Source: Mycobacterium fragae
GTDB taxonomy: Bacteria; Actinomycetota; Actinomycetes; Mycobacteriales; Mycobacteriaceae
Assembly: GCF_002102185.1 (NCBI RefSeq)
Contig: NZ_LQOW01000033.1
Coordinates: forward strand, 1-64,000
Length of the DNA: 64,000 bases
Direction of reading: 5' to 3'
Position 1 is the first letter of the stretch, and each line of letters starts with the position of its first letter. Both the position numbers and the translations under genes were made by a program. Of the stretch, positions 1-7,333 are shown piece after piece. Under the pieces are notes generated by a model that worked only from the letters and a program-made list of their open reading frames with translations, ran no database searches and was not told where the DNA came from.

Positions 1-116
1 GGGCCGTATGCGGGCGGGGGGTAGGCCGGCGGCGGGTAACCCGGGGGCGGGCCGTAACCAGGTGGTGGATACCCCGGCTCTGGGTAATCGGGGTAGTCGC
101 GCGGCGGCACGCTCAC
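1..116 (-). CDS. Proline/tyrosine-rich membrane protein, N-terminal part (Rv3689-like)
   Basis: Only the first 38 codons are inside the window; the gene runs off the left edge. It starts at a GTG (114-116) and reads MSVPPRDYPDYPEPGY and then repeats of the type PPPGYGPPPGYPPPAY. Such proline/tyrosine-rich cytoplasmic heads are common on mycobacterial membrane proteins, and Rv3689 occupies this place next to Rv3688c in M. tuberculosis. The membrane part is not visible, so function cannot be judged. It is divergent from yqeY with about 200 bases between the starts. Confidence 0.7.
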   Translation of the reverse strand, partial: MSVPPRDYPDYPEPGYPPPGYGPPPGYPPPAYPPPAYG

Positions 117-323
117 ACACGGCCGCCATAGTCGCCAGCGCGGATCATGGCTCCCATCCTGTCGGCCGACGAGGCATTTCTCAACGTGTCCCGAGTGTGC
201 GCTGGCGGCGCCGAGTGTGCATCCTGGGCGGAAATTTGGCGGAATTCCCGCCCAGGGCGCACAGTCGATTCCCCGGGGCGCACGGTCGGCCGCTTAGCCG
301 GTGGCTCGCGTAGCGTCTCAGCT

Positions 324-788
324 ATGGCGGAACTCAAGTCCCGGCTGCGGGCGGATTTGACCGAAGCGATGAAGACGCAGGACAAGCTGCGCACCGCGAC
401 GCTGCGCATGCTGCTGGCCGCGATCCAGACCGAGGAGGTTTCCGGCAAGCAATCCCGCGAGCTCTCCGACGACGAGGTGCTCAAGGTGCTGGCCAGGGAG
501 TCCAGGAAGCGCGGCGAGGCGGCCGAGATCTATACCCAGAACGGCCGCGGTGAGCTGGCCGCCAACGAGCACGCGGAAGCCCGGGTCATCGAAGAGTATC
601 TGCCGCCGCCGCTGACCGAGGGAGAGCTGGCCGACGTCGTTGACACCGCCATCGCCCAGGTAGCCGAGCAGCTGGGGGAGCGGCCCGGCATGAAGCAGAT
701 GGGCATGGTGATGAAGGCCGCGACCGCGATCGCGGCCGGCAAGGCCGACGGTGCACGCCTGTCCGCGGCGGTCAAGGACCGCCTTTAG
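324..788 (+). CDS. GatB/YqeY domain protein (Rv3688c-like)
   Basis: A 154-residue protein starting MAELKSRLRADLTEAMK, the full length of a stand-alone YqeY protein. The family resembles the tail domain of the GatB subunit of the tRNA amidotransferase and is thought to bind tRNA; the cellular role is not settled. The N-terminal half is a charged helical bundle (TQDKLRTATLRMLLAAI) and the C-terminal half carries the conserved segment GMKQMGMVMKAA. The ATG at 324 was preferred to an upstream in-frame ATG at 147 because homologues start at MAELK and the upstream part looks non-coding. Confidence 0.92.
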   Translation: MAELKSRLRADLTEAMKTQDKLRTATLRMLLAAIQTEEVSGKQSRELSDDEVLKVLARESRKRGEAAEIYTQNGRGELAANEHAEARVIEEYLPPPLTEGELADVVDTAIAQVAEQLGERPGMKQMGMVMKAATAIAAGKADGARLSAAVKDRL

Positions 789-835
789 CTCCTAAGGGCC
801 GTTTGCCCACGCCGCGCCGGGGTACCCCACGTCGT

Positions 836-1840
836 ATGACGCGCTTTGGCTACACCCTGATGACGGAGCAAAACGGCCCCAAAGACCTTGTCCGGTACGC
901 GGTTTCGGCCGAACGACGAGGTTTCGACTTCGAGGTCTGCAGCGACCACTTCTCGCCGTGGCTGGCCTCGCAAGGACATGCGCCCAACGCCTGGGCGGTG
1001 CTCGGTGCCGTGGCGCAGGTGACCGAGCGGGTGGACCTCTATTCCTATGTGACCTGCCCGACGATGCGGTATCACCCGGCGATCGTCGCGCAGCAGGCGG
1101 CAACCGTGCAGCTCCTCGCCGACGGGCGGTTCACGCTGGGGCTGGGCAGCGGTGAGAACCTCAACGAGCATGTCATCGGCAAGGGTTGGCCGGCGATCGC
1201 GCAGCGGCAGGACATGCTGGCCGAGGCGCTCGAGGTCATCCGGGCACTGTTCGGCGGCGGGTTGGTCGACTGGCGCGGCGAGTACTACCGGGTGGACTCG
1301 GCGCGTTTGTGGGATCTGCCGGAAGTTCCGGTGGGCATCGCGGTTTCGATGACCGGTCAGAAGGCCATCCAGAAGTTCGCCACGCTCGCCGACCACCTGG
1401 CCGCGGTGGAACCCAACGGAGACCTCGTCCATGAATGGCACTCGGCACGCCAGGCAAGCGGTATGGCCGGTGGTGGCCGGGTGATCGGACAGGTGCCGAT
1501 CTGCTGGGATCCAGACCGCGACGCCGCCGTTGAACGCGCCCACGACCAGTTCCGCTGGTTCGGCGGCGGCTGGCATGTCAACGCCAACCTGCCGACGACA
1601 GCCGGGTTTGCCGGCGCGACGCAGTTCGTCCGGCCCGAGGACGTCGCCGAGAGCATCCCCTGCGGTCCGGATGTGGACGCGATCGTCGAGGCGGTGCGCC
1701 CGTACTGGGAGGCCGGTTTCACCGACATCGCGATGATCCAAATCGGCGGCGACGCGCAGGACCTCTTCCTCAAGGAAGCCGCCGAACCGCTGCTGGCGGC
1801 GGTGCGATCAGCAGCCGACCAGGGCCACGACGGTGAATAA
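836..1840 (+). CDS. F420-dependent oxidoreductase, FGD-like luciferase family
   Basis: A 334-residue LLM-family enzyme using the deazaflavin F420, resembling F420-dependent glucose-6-phosphate dehydrogenase (FGD). The residues that act in FGD are kept: His38 and Trp42 in SDHFSPW and Glu107 in GLGSGENLNE, matching His40, Trp44 and Glu109 of FGD1. The substrate cannot be read from sequence; many paralogues act on alcohols or other non-sugar substrates. The ATG at 836 was chosen; an in-frame TTG at 803 would add 11 residues. It overlaps the next gene by 8 bases (1833-1840), so the two are probably translated together. Cytoplasmic. Confidence 0.87.
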   Translation: MTRFGYTLMTEQNGPKDLVRYAVSAERRGFDFEVCSDHFSPWLASQGHAPNAWAVLGAVAQVTERVDLYSYVTCPTMRYHPAIVAQQAATVQLLADGRFTLGLGSGENLNEHVIGKGWPAIAQRQDMLAEALEVIRALFGGGLVDWRGEYYRVDSARLWDLPEVPVGIAVSMTGQKAIQKFATLADHLAAVEPNGDLVHEWHSARQASGMAGGGRVIGQVPICWDPDRDAAVERAHDQFRWFGGGWHVNANLPTTAGFAGATQFVRPEDVAESIPCGPDVDAIVEAVRPYWEAGFTDIAMIQIGGDAQDLFLKEAAEPLLAAVRSAADQGHDGE

Positions 1841-2696
1841 CGCATCCGCGAGCACCACGACGACGCTGGTCAAGGGGCTCGGCGGGGCCAGCCTGGGCCT
1901 CGGCCTCAGCGAAATTTTGGCACCCGCGAAAGTGGCGGCGTTGGCCGGCATCGACCAGACCGGGCGATCCCGATCGGTGATCAGGGCGCTCGGGATTCGC
2001 GAATGCGGGCACGCCGCCGCCCTGTTGTTCGGGCCGGCCCGCCTGGTCTGGACGAGGGTCGCCGGCGACGCCCTGGATCTGTCGTTACTGGGCGCCGCGC
2101 TGGCAAAGCGCCGCCGGGGTGGGCGCCGCCGCGGCGCGGCGTCGGCCGTTGCGCTCGCCGGGATCGCCGCCGCCGACCTCTACGCGGCGCTGCGCACCAC
2201 CCGAAACGGCGACGGTCGGCACGCCAACGCACAACGTCATCGCACGCTGCGAGCGGCAATCACCGTGCGCCGTAGTCCGGAGGAGGTCTACCGCTACTGG
2301 CGCGATCTGCAGAATCAGCCGACATCTCACCTGAGGTCCCTCACCAGGGACGCTCAGATCACCGACGACGAGCCGAACCAGCGCATCGCATGGCAGTCAC
2401 TGCCGGGCTCCGCGATCGCCAACGGCGGCAGCGTCGAATTCACGCCCACGCCCGCCGGCGACGGCACCGAGGTCCGCGTCACTTTGAGCTACCACATACC
2501 GGGCGGGGCCCTGGGCAAGGCGGCGGCAACGCTATTCGGCGAGTCACCCGAGCAGCAGGTCAACGACGACCTCCGCCGATTCAAGCAGCTGCTCGAGACC
2601 GGCGAAATCCTGCGCTCGGACGGCTCTCCCGAAGGCGTTGCGTCCATCCGGCAGATGCATCAGCGGACCGCGCAACCGAAAGCAGCCGAGCGATGA
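1833..2696 (+). CDS. SRPBCC (polyketide cyclase/COQ10-like) protein with hydrophobic head
   Basis: A 287-residue protein with two parts. Residues 1-130 are alanine/glycine-rich and partly hydrophobic with a basic stretch near 93-101 (RRRGGRRRG), suggesting membrane association. Residues 135-270 form an SRPBCC (START-like) ligand-binding domain (AAITVRRSPEEVYRYWRDL, then WQSLPGSAIANGGSVEF). Proteins of this shape are usually labelled cyclase or dehydrase, but no catalytic role is proven. The GTG start at 1833 overlaps the oxidoreductase gene and the stop overlaps the next start (ATGA at 2693), which points to one operon. Confidence 0.82.
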   Translation: MNNASASTTTTLVKGLGGASLGLGLSEILAPAKVAALAGIDQTGRSRSVIRALGIRECGHAAALLFGPARLVWTRVAGDALDLSLLGAALAKRRRGGRRRGAASAVALAGIAAADLYAALRTTRNGDGRHANAQRHRTLRAAITVRRSPEEVYRYWRDLQNQPTSHLRSLTRDAQITDDEPNQRIAWQSLPGSAIANGGSVEFTPTPAGDGTEVRVTLSYHIPGGALGKAAATLFGESPEQQVNDDLRRFKQLLETGEILRSDGSPEGVASIRQMHQRTAQPKAAER

Positions 2697-3862
2697 AGGC
2701 GACGGTGTGGGCGGGTCGCAACAGCGTGGAGGTGCAGTCGGTTCCCGACCCGAAGATCCTCAACGACCGCGATGCGATCGTGCGGGTCACCTCGACCGCG
2801 ATCTGCGGATCGGATCTGCACATCTACGACGGTTACATCCCGACGGTCAAACACGGCGACGTGCTCGGACACGAATTCATGGGCGAGGTCGTCGAAGTCG
2901 GCAAGGCAGTGCAGAACCTGGCCGCCGGCGACCGGGTGGTGGTGCCGTTCCCGATCGCCTGCGGAGCCTGCTCAGCCTGCGAACGCGAGCTGTACTCGCT
3001 GTGCGAGAACTCCAACCCCAACGCCGGAATCGTCGAGAAGTTGATGGGCCATTCGCCCGCCGGGCTGTTCGGCTATTCGCACATGATGGGCGGATTCGCC
3101 GGCGGACAGGCCGAATACGCGCGGGTTCCCTTCGCCGACGTCGGGCCGCTGAAGATCGACGACGACCTCTCGGATGACCAGGTGCTGTTCTTGTCCGACA
3201 TCCTGCCCACCGGCTACATGGGCGCCGAAATGTGCGGCATCGCGCCCGGCGACGTCGTCGCCGTCTGGGGCGCCGGACCGGTCGGCCTGTTCTCGATCAT
3301 CAGCGCCTACCTGCTCGGCGCATCGAAAGTCATTGCGATAGACCGAGTGCCGTACCGCCTGAAGCTTGCCGAGGAGAAGGGCGCGGTCGCAGTCAATTTC
3401 GAAGAAACATCGGTGCTGGAGACGCTTCGCGACCTCACCGCCGGTCGCGGGCCAGACCACTGCATCGACGCTGTCGGACTGGAGGCACGCAACGGATCAA
3501 CGGTCGTCGACGCCTACGACCGCGTTAAGCAAGCGGCGAGGTTGGAAACCGAACGGCCGCATGCGCTTCGGGAAGCCATCATGAGTTGCCGCAACGGCGG
3601 CACCATCTCGGTCGTCGGTGTCTACGGCGGGCTGATGGACAAGTTTCCCATCGGCGCGGTGATGAATCGATCGTTGACCATCAAGACCGGCCAATGTCAC
3701 GTCCAGCGCTACATGAAGCCACTTCTCAAACGAATCCGCGACGGCGAAATCGATCCGCCCTCGATCATCAGCCATCATCTGCCGCTCGACGAGGCGCCAC
3801 ATGGCTATGAGATTTTCAAGCACAAGCAAGACAACTGCACCAAGGTTGTCCTAAACCCGTAG
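2693..3862 (+). CDS. Zinc-dependent alcohol dehydrogenase, formaldehyde-dehydrogenase-like
   Basis: A 389-residue medium-chain zinc dehydrogenase. Catalytic zinc ligands are seen as Cys38 in ICGSD and the GHE at 59-61; the structural zinc site is Cys90, 93, 96 and 104. The NAD-binding turn is GAGPVGL near residue 185. The length and the insertion after the structural zinc loop resemble the glutathione-independent formaldehyde dehydrogenase/threonine dehydrogenase branch. It shares ATGA with the SRPBCC gene and is followed 10 bases later by a DJ-1 gene, so an aldehyde or alcohol substrate is likely; the exact one is unknown. Confidence 0.9.
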   Translation: MKATVWAGRNSVEVQSVPDPKILNDRDAIVRVTSTAICGSDLHIYDGYIPTVKHGDVLGHEFMGEVVEVGKAVQNLAAGDRVVVPFPIACGACSACERELYSLCENSNPNAGIVEKLMGHSPAGLFGYSHMMGGFAGGQAEYARVPFADVGPLKIDDDLSDDQVLFLSDILPTGYMGAEMCGIAPGDVVAVWGAGPVGLFSIISAYLLGASKVIAIDRVPYRLKLAEEKGAVAVNFEETSVLETLRDLTAGRGPDHCIDAVGLEARNGSTVVDAYDRVKQAARLETERPHALREAIMSCRNGGTISVVGVYGGLMDKFPIGAVMNRSLTIKTGQCHVQRYMKPLLKRIRDGEIDPPSIISHHLPLDEAPHGYEIFKHKQDNCTKVVLNP

Positions 3863-3872
3863 GAGTACAGCA

Positions 3873-4430
3873 ATGCCAAATGAACTGCAAGGCAAGAGAA
3901 TCGCCATCCTGGCGGCCGACGGCGTGGAGAAGGTCGAAGTCGAGCAGCCGCGCGCGGCACTTAAGCAAGCCGGCGCCGAGACAAAGCTGCTCTCACTGCA
4001 CCAGGGTGAGATCCAGGCCCGAAACCACGACCTCGAACCGGCGGGGACCTTCGGCGTCGACAGCACGGTGTCCGATGCATCCGTCGACGACTTCGACGCC
4101 TTGGTGTTGCCCGGCGGCACGGTTAATCCCGACAAGCTGCGGATGGACGATTCGGCCGTGTCCTTCGTGCGCGACTTCGTCGAATCCGGAAAGCCGGTGG
4201 CGGCCATCTGCCATGGCCCGTGGACACTGGTGGAAGCCGGCGTGGCGTCGGGCCGGACGTTGACTTCTTATCAGAGCATTCGCACCGATCTACGCAATGC
4301 CGGTGCAAACGTCGTGGACGAGGAGGTCGTCGTCGACGGCAATCTGATCTCCAGCCGCTCACCCTCGGACCTCCCGGTGTTCTGCTCGACGATCATCCAG
4401 CAGTTCGCCAACGCGCCGAGCAAAGCCTGA
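3873..4430 (+). CDS. DJ-1/PfpI family protein (type 1 glutamine amidotransferase fold)
   Basis: A 185-residue protein of the PfpI/YhbO/DJ-1 group. The nucleophile elbow is AICHGPW with Cys113 and His114, and the acidic partner is Glu19 in DGVEK. Family members act as stress proteins, proposed to remove glyoxal and methylglyoxal adducts or to act as glyoxalase III or chaperone. An excellent ribosome site (AGGAG, 3863-3867) lies before the ATG. It follows the dehydrogenase by 10 bases and is the last gene of the F420 oxidoreductase operon, fitting a carbonyl-stress role. Confidence 0.92.
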   Translation: MPNELQGKRIAILAADGVEKVEVEQPRAALKQAGAETKLLSLHQGEIQARNHDLEPAGTFGVDSTVSDASVDDFDALVLPGGTVNPDKLRMDDSAVSFVRDFVESGKPVAAICHGPWTLVEAGVASGRTLTSYQSIRTDLRNAGANVVDEEVVVDGNLISSRSPSDLPVFCSTIIQQFANAPSKA

Positions 4431-4525
4431 GTGAGCTCTGACGCGGGTCGGTTTCAACAAGGCGGTTTGCGGGCATAGTCACGCGATAAGCCGTGACCCC
4501 CGCGGCGAAGAGTCGAAAGGCCCAC

Positions 4526-5230
4526 GTGACCACCACTTCAGCCGATTTGCGGCCGCTGCTCGCTGACCCCTTCGACGCCGACGGGGTGTACCCGCCGCAA
4601 GAAGATTCGCAACTGCTGGTCGACACGATGGAACGTACCGGGCTGGTACCGGGGCGGCGTGTTTTGGACCTGTGTACCGGCAGCGGATACATCGCGATCG
4701 CCGCCGCGGAACTAGGAGCGGCCAGTGTGACCGCATTCGACATCTGCCCCCGCGCGGTGCGGTGTTCCCAAGGCAATGCCGTTCACGCCTGCGTTGACAT
4801 CGATGTGCGGGAGGGATCCTGGATCGGTGCGCTGGACTGCGGCCCGTTCGAGGTCATCATGGCCAATCCGCCTTATGTGCCCACCCCGCCGGCCGGGGAC
4901 ACTGAGGTGATCCCGCAGAGCGCCGGTCCCGCGTGGGCTTGGAACGCAGGAGTCGACGGGAGACTGGTGATAGATCCGATGTGCGAGTCCGCGTCGAGCC
5001 TGATGTCCGTCGGAGGCTCCATGCTGCTGGTGCAGTCTCGCTTCTCGGGTGTGGAACAATCGCTTGACACATTGCGATCAACCGGCCTCGACGCTGAAGT
5101 CATTGCCTCCCAATGGATCGCGTTCGGACCAGTGATGTCGGCAAGGGCCGGTTGGCTAGAGGAGACCGGTCGGATCCCACGCGGTTGCCGGCGAGAGGAA
5201 TTGATTGTGATCCGAGCGGACAAACCATGA
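4526..5230 (+). CDS. HemK2/MTQ2-like SAM-dependent methyltransferase
   Basis: A 234-residue class I methyltransferase. The SAM-binding turn is DLCTGSGYIA (48-57) and the target-amino-group motif NPPY is at 114-117. The N-terminal VYPPQEDSQLLVDT matches the VYxPxEDS signature of HemK2/MTQ2-type enzymes, which methylate glutamine or lysine amide/amino groups in proteins; the true target here is unknown. GTG 4526 was chosen because GAAAGG lies just upstream; an upstream GTG at 4493 would add 11 residues. The stop overlaps the ATG of the CDGSH gene (ATGA at 5227). Confidence 0.85.
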   Translation: MTTTSADLRPLLADPFDADGVYPPQEDSQLLVDTMERTGLVPGRRVLDLCTGSGYIAIAAAELGAASVTAFDICPRAVRCSQGNAVHACVDIDVREGSWIGALDCGPFEVIMANPPYVPTPPAGDTEVIPQSAGPAWAWNAGVDGRLVIDPMCESASSLMSVGGSMLLVQSRFSGVEQSLDTLRSTGLDAEVIASQWIAFGPVMSARAGWLEETGRIPRGCRREELIVIRADKP

Positions 5231-5433
5231 CTCGCGTTCAGGTGGTACCCAACGGGCCGATACTGATCGACGGCCCGGTGCGCATCGAGACGCCCGACGG
5301 CCGCGTCGTCGAATCCGACCGGTTCATGGTGGCGGTGTGCACCTGCCGGCGCAGCAAGAACTATCCGCTGTGCGACACCAGCCACCGGCGCTGCCGACCC
5401 GCCCGCACGAAATCACTCGAGCGGTCGTCGTAG
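5227..5433 (+). CDS. CDGSH iron-sulfur domain protein
   Basis: A 68-residue protein with the CDGSH-type cluster site: Cys38, Cys40, Cys49 and His53 in the pattern C-x-C-x8-C-x3-H (VCTCRRSKNYPLCDTSH). The usual glycine after CD is threonine here (CDTSH). The 3Cys-1His site binds a labile [2Fe-2S] cluster that transfers electrons or clusters. There is no membrane segment, so it is cytoplasmic. It is translationally coupled to the methyltransferase, and its last 21 bases overlap the end of the convergent haem-oxygenase-like gene. Confidence 0.9.
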   Translation: MTRVQVVPNGPILIDGPVRIETPDGRVVESDRFMVAVCTCRRSKNYPLCDTSHRRCRPARTKSLERSS

Positions 5434-6441
5434 CGAGGACTGACCGGCCTTCCACGACGCCACCATCGCCTCGCCGAGCCGGTCTTCGACCACAGCGTGG
5501 GCGCGAATGCCGAAAACCACATCGCGGTCCAACTGTGGTTCCCGCGCGACGAGGTCGCCCACCACGTCGATGCGCACCACCTGCTCGTGCACTGCGTCGG
5601 CCTCGACGTGCTCGCTGTAGAACGCAACGCATGCCGGCGGCGCGTCGAGCCGCTGCAGCGCCTCGACCAACCGGCGCGAGCCCGGCGGCGACGTGATCTC
5701 CGTTGCGGCGAAATGCCCGATGGCCGCTCCGCGTAACCAGCGGTGCAGACCGAACATCGACATCAGGTTCACCACGGCCAGAGACTCGGCGGGAACCGCG
5801 TCGAGGTAGCCCAGATACGTCGAATCCAGACCCGCGGCGGTCAACAGGTCGGCGAACAACTGCTGGTGCACCTGCGGGCCGCGTCCGGCTCCGTATTCGT
5901 CGAATTCGACCGCGACGAATGACGCCTTGGCCTGCCCGGTCAGACGTGGAATCGCCCAGGCGTGCGGATCACCCTCCTTGAGGTGATACAGCGACCGGTG
6001 CACGAAGTATTCGCGCATCTGCTCCCACGTTCCGTTGTCGCGCAGCCAGTACGACGGGCCTGTTCCGTCAGCGGGTTCCCTTGACAGCGCTTCCATTTCG
6101 GCCTCAGCGCTCTGGTCGGGGTCGACGGAGCCGACGTCGCGGCGCACGCCGGTCAAAAAGGCCCGTTCCAATTGGCTGCGCAGATGCAGTAAACCGGGAT
6201 TCCACTCCCAGGTCGGGTCGACCCCGGCGAAGCCCCGGTAATGCAGCTCATAACACATATAGAGGGCCAGTTGCAGATCCAGGCCAAAGGGCTCGGAGTC
6301 GCGCACCGAGGCGCCGATGCGGGCCAGCTGATCGCGGGGCGCGGGTTCGGTCAGGCTGCGCCGAACCGCCATCGACAGCGGTCCGTGCGCCGCCGGCAGC
6401 CGAGGCTCGATGGTCTCGCGCGCGGCCTGGGTATGAGTCAC
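5413..6441 (-). CDS. Iron-containing redox enzyme, haem-oxygenase-like diiron fold
   Basis: A 342-residue protein of the 'iron-containing redox enzyme' family, which shares the haem-oxygenase-like helical fold with diiron oxidases and oxygenases such as UndA and SznF. Likely metal-binding positions are in FVHRSLYHLKEGDPH (146-160), VEFDEYGAGRGPQVH (178-192) and FYSEHVEADAVHE (274-286; His278, Glu280, Asp282, His285). No substrate is known. The start is unsure: GTG 6441 (GGGGGT upstream) is preferred to GTG 6465. It lies 29 bases after the SDR gene on the same strand and converges on the CDGSH gene. Confidence 0.8.
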   Translation of the reverse strand: MTHTQAARETIEPRLPAAHGPLSMAVRRSLTEPAPRDQLARIGASVRDSEPFGLDLQLALYMCYELHYRGFAGVDPTWEWNPGLLHLRSQLERAFLTGVRRDVGSVDPDQSAEAEMEALSREPADGTGPSYWLRDNGTWEQMREYFVHRSLYHLKEGDPHAWAIPRLTGQAKASFVAVEFDEYGAGRGPQVHQQLFADLLTAAGLDSTYLGYLDAVPAESLAVVNLMSMFGLHRWLRGAAIGHFAATEITSPPGSRRLVEALQRLDAPPACVAFYSEHVEADAVHEQVVRIDVVGDLVAREPQLDRDVVFGIRAHAVVEDRLGEAMVASWKAGQSSLRRPLE

Positions 6442-6470
6442 ACCGCCGTTTACCCCCGATTGCACGCTCG

Positions 6471-7280
6471 TCAAACTGTCTGCCAGTCGCAGCCGGTCAG
6501 TTCGGCGGACAGTTCCCACAGCCGACGGGCCATCACGGCGTCGCGTGCCTTCTTTCCCACCTTGGTGGGCTTCGGCTTGCCCCATTGGCTGAACCGCGGC
6601 GCCAGATAGCTTCCGCTGGGCAGATCAGTCGTGACCGCGGCGATGCTGGCCCGCGCACCCACCGCCGCGCTGTGGGCAGGGAAATGGCGGAAGGTGTGTT
6701 CACGCACCCAGGGCAGCAACCGGGTGTGCCTGGCGATGTCCGTGTCGGTGGCACCCGGATCGGTCAGGTACGTCCGCACGCCGCGGTTCGCGAGTTCATA
6801 GCTGAAGAGCATGACGGCCAGCTTGGATTCCGCGTAGGCCGCCGACTTGGAGTACTTGCGGGTGTGCCAGTTCAGGTCATCGAGGTGGATGCGACCGAAG
6901 GCGTACGCGGCGCTGACCACCGAGATCACCCGGTCCTTGATACTGTCGCCCAGTAGGCACGTCAACGCGAAATGGCCGAGGTAGTTGATGCCCATGTGGG
7001 ACTCGAAGCCGTCGGCCGTACGGGTCAGCGGCATACCCATGACGCCGGCGTTGTTCACCAGCACATCAACGTTTTCCACTGAGTCGGCGAATTTCCTGAC
7101 GCTGCCCAGATCGGCGAGATCGAGGTGGGCAATCTCCACGTCGCCCGTTATGGCCGCTGCCGCCTTCTCGGCCTTGGGAATAGTGCGACAAGCGATCACA
7201 ACGCTGTGGCCCGCGGCTGCCAGTGCGGCAGCGGTGGCCTCGCCGACGCCGCTGTTGCCACCCGTGACAATGACTCTCAC
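6471..7280 (-). CDS. Short-chain dehydrogenase/reductase
   Basis: A 269-residue classical-type SDR. The cofactor turn is TGGNSGVG (6-13), NNAG is at 76-79, and the catalytic set is Ser123, Tyr149 and Lys153 (YAESK). Arg32 after the second strand (ACRT) suggests NADP. The long variable end and HTRKYSKSAAY segment resemble the retinol dehydrogenase/WW-oxidoreductase group, but the substrate is unknown. The GTG start gives MRVIVTGG. It is divergent from the LuxR gene with 53 bases between, and probably forms an operon with the downstream iron enzyme. Confidence 0.9.
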   Translation of the reverse strand: MRVIVTGGNSGVGEATAAALAAAGHSVVIACRTIPKAEKAAAAITGDVEIAHLDLADLGSVRKFADSVENVDVLVNNAGVMGMPLTRTADGFESHMGINYLGHFALTCLLGDSIKDRVISVVSAAYAFGRIHLDDLNWHTRKYSKSAAYAESKLAVMLFSYELANRGVRTYLTDPGATDTDIARHTRLLPWVREHTFRHFPAHSAAVGARASIAAVTTDLPSGSYLAPRFSQWGKPKPTKVGKKARDAVMARRLWELSAELTGCDWQTV

Positions 7281-7333
7281 CCGCTGATCATAGACAGCAG
7301 CGCCTGAGCTGCGGGAATGGCAGCCCGTGACGT

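Noticed and set aside
785..1741. A 318-codon minus-strand frame over the F420 oxidoreductase.
   Set aside because: The plus-strand protein has full FGD-like motifs; the minus frame has none.
6081..6956. Long open frames opposite the iron enzyme and SDR genes.
   Set aside because: Arginine/proline-rich, no motifs; shadows caused by high GC content in well-supported genes on the other strand.
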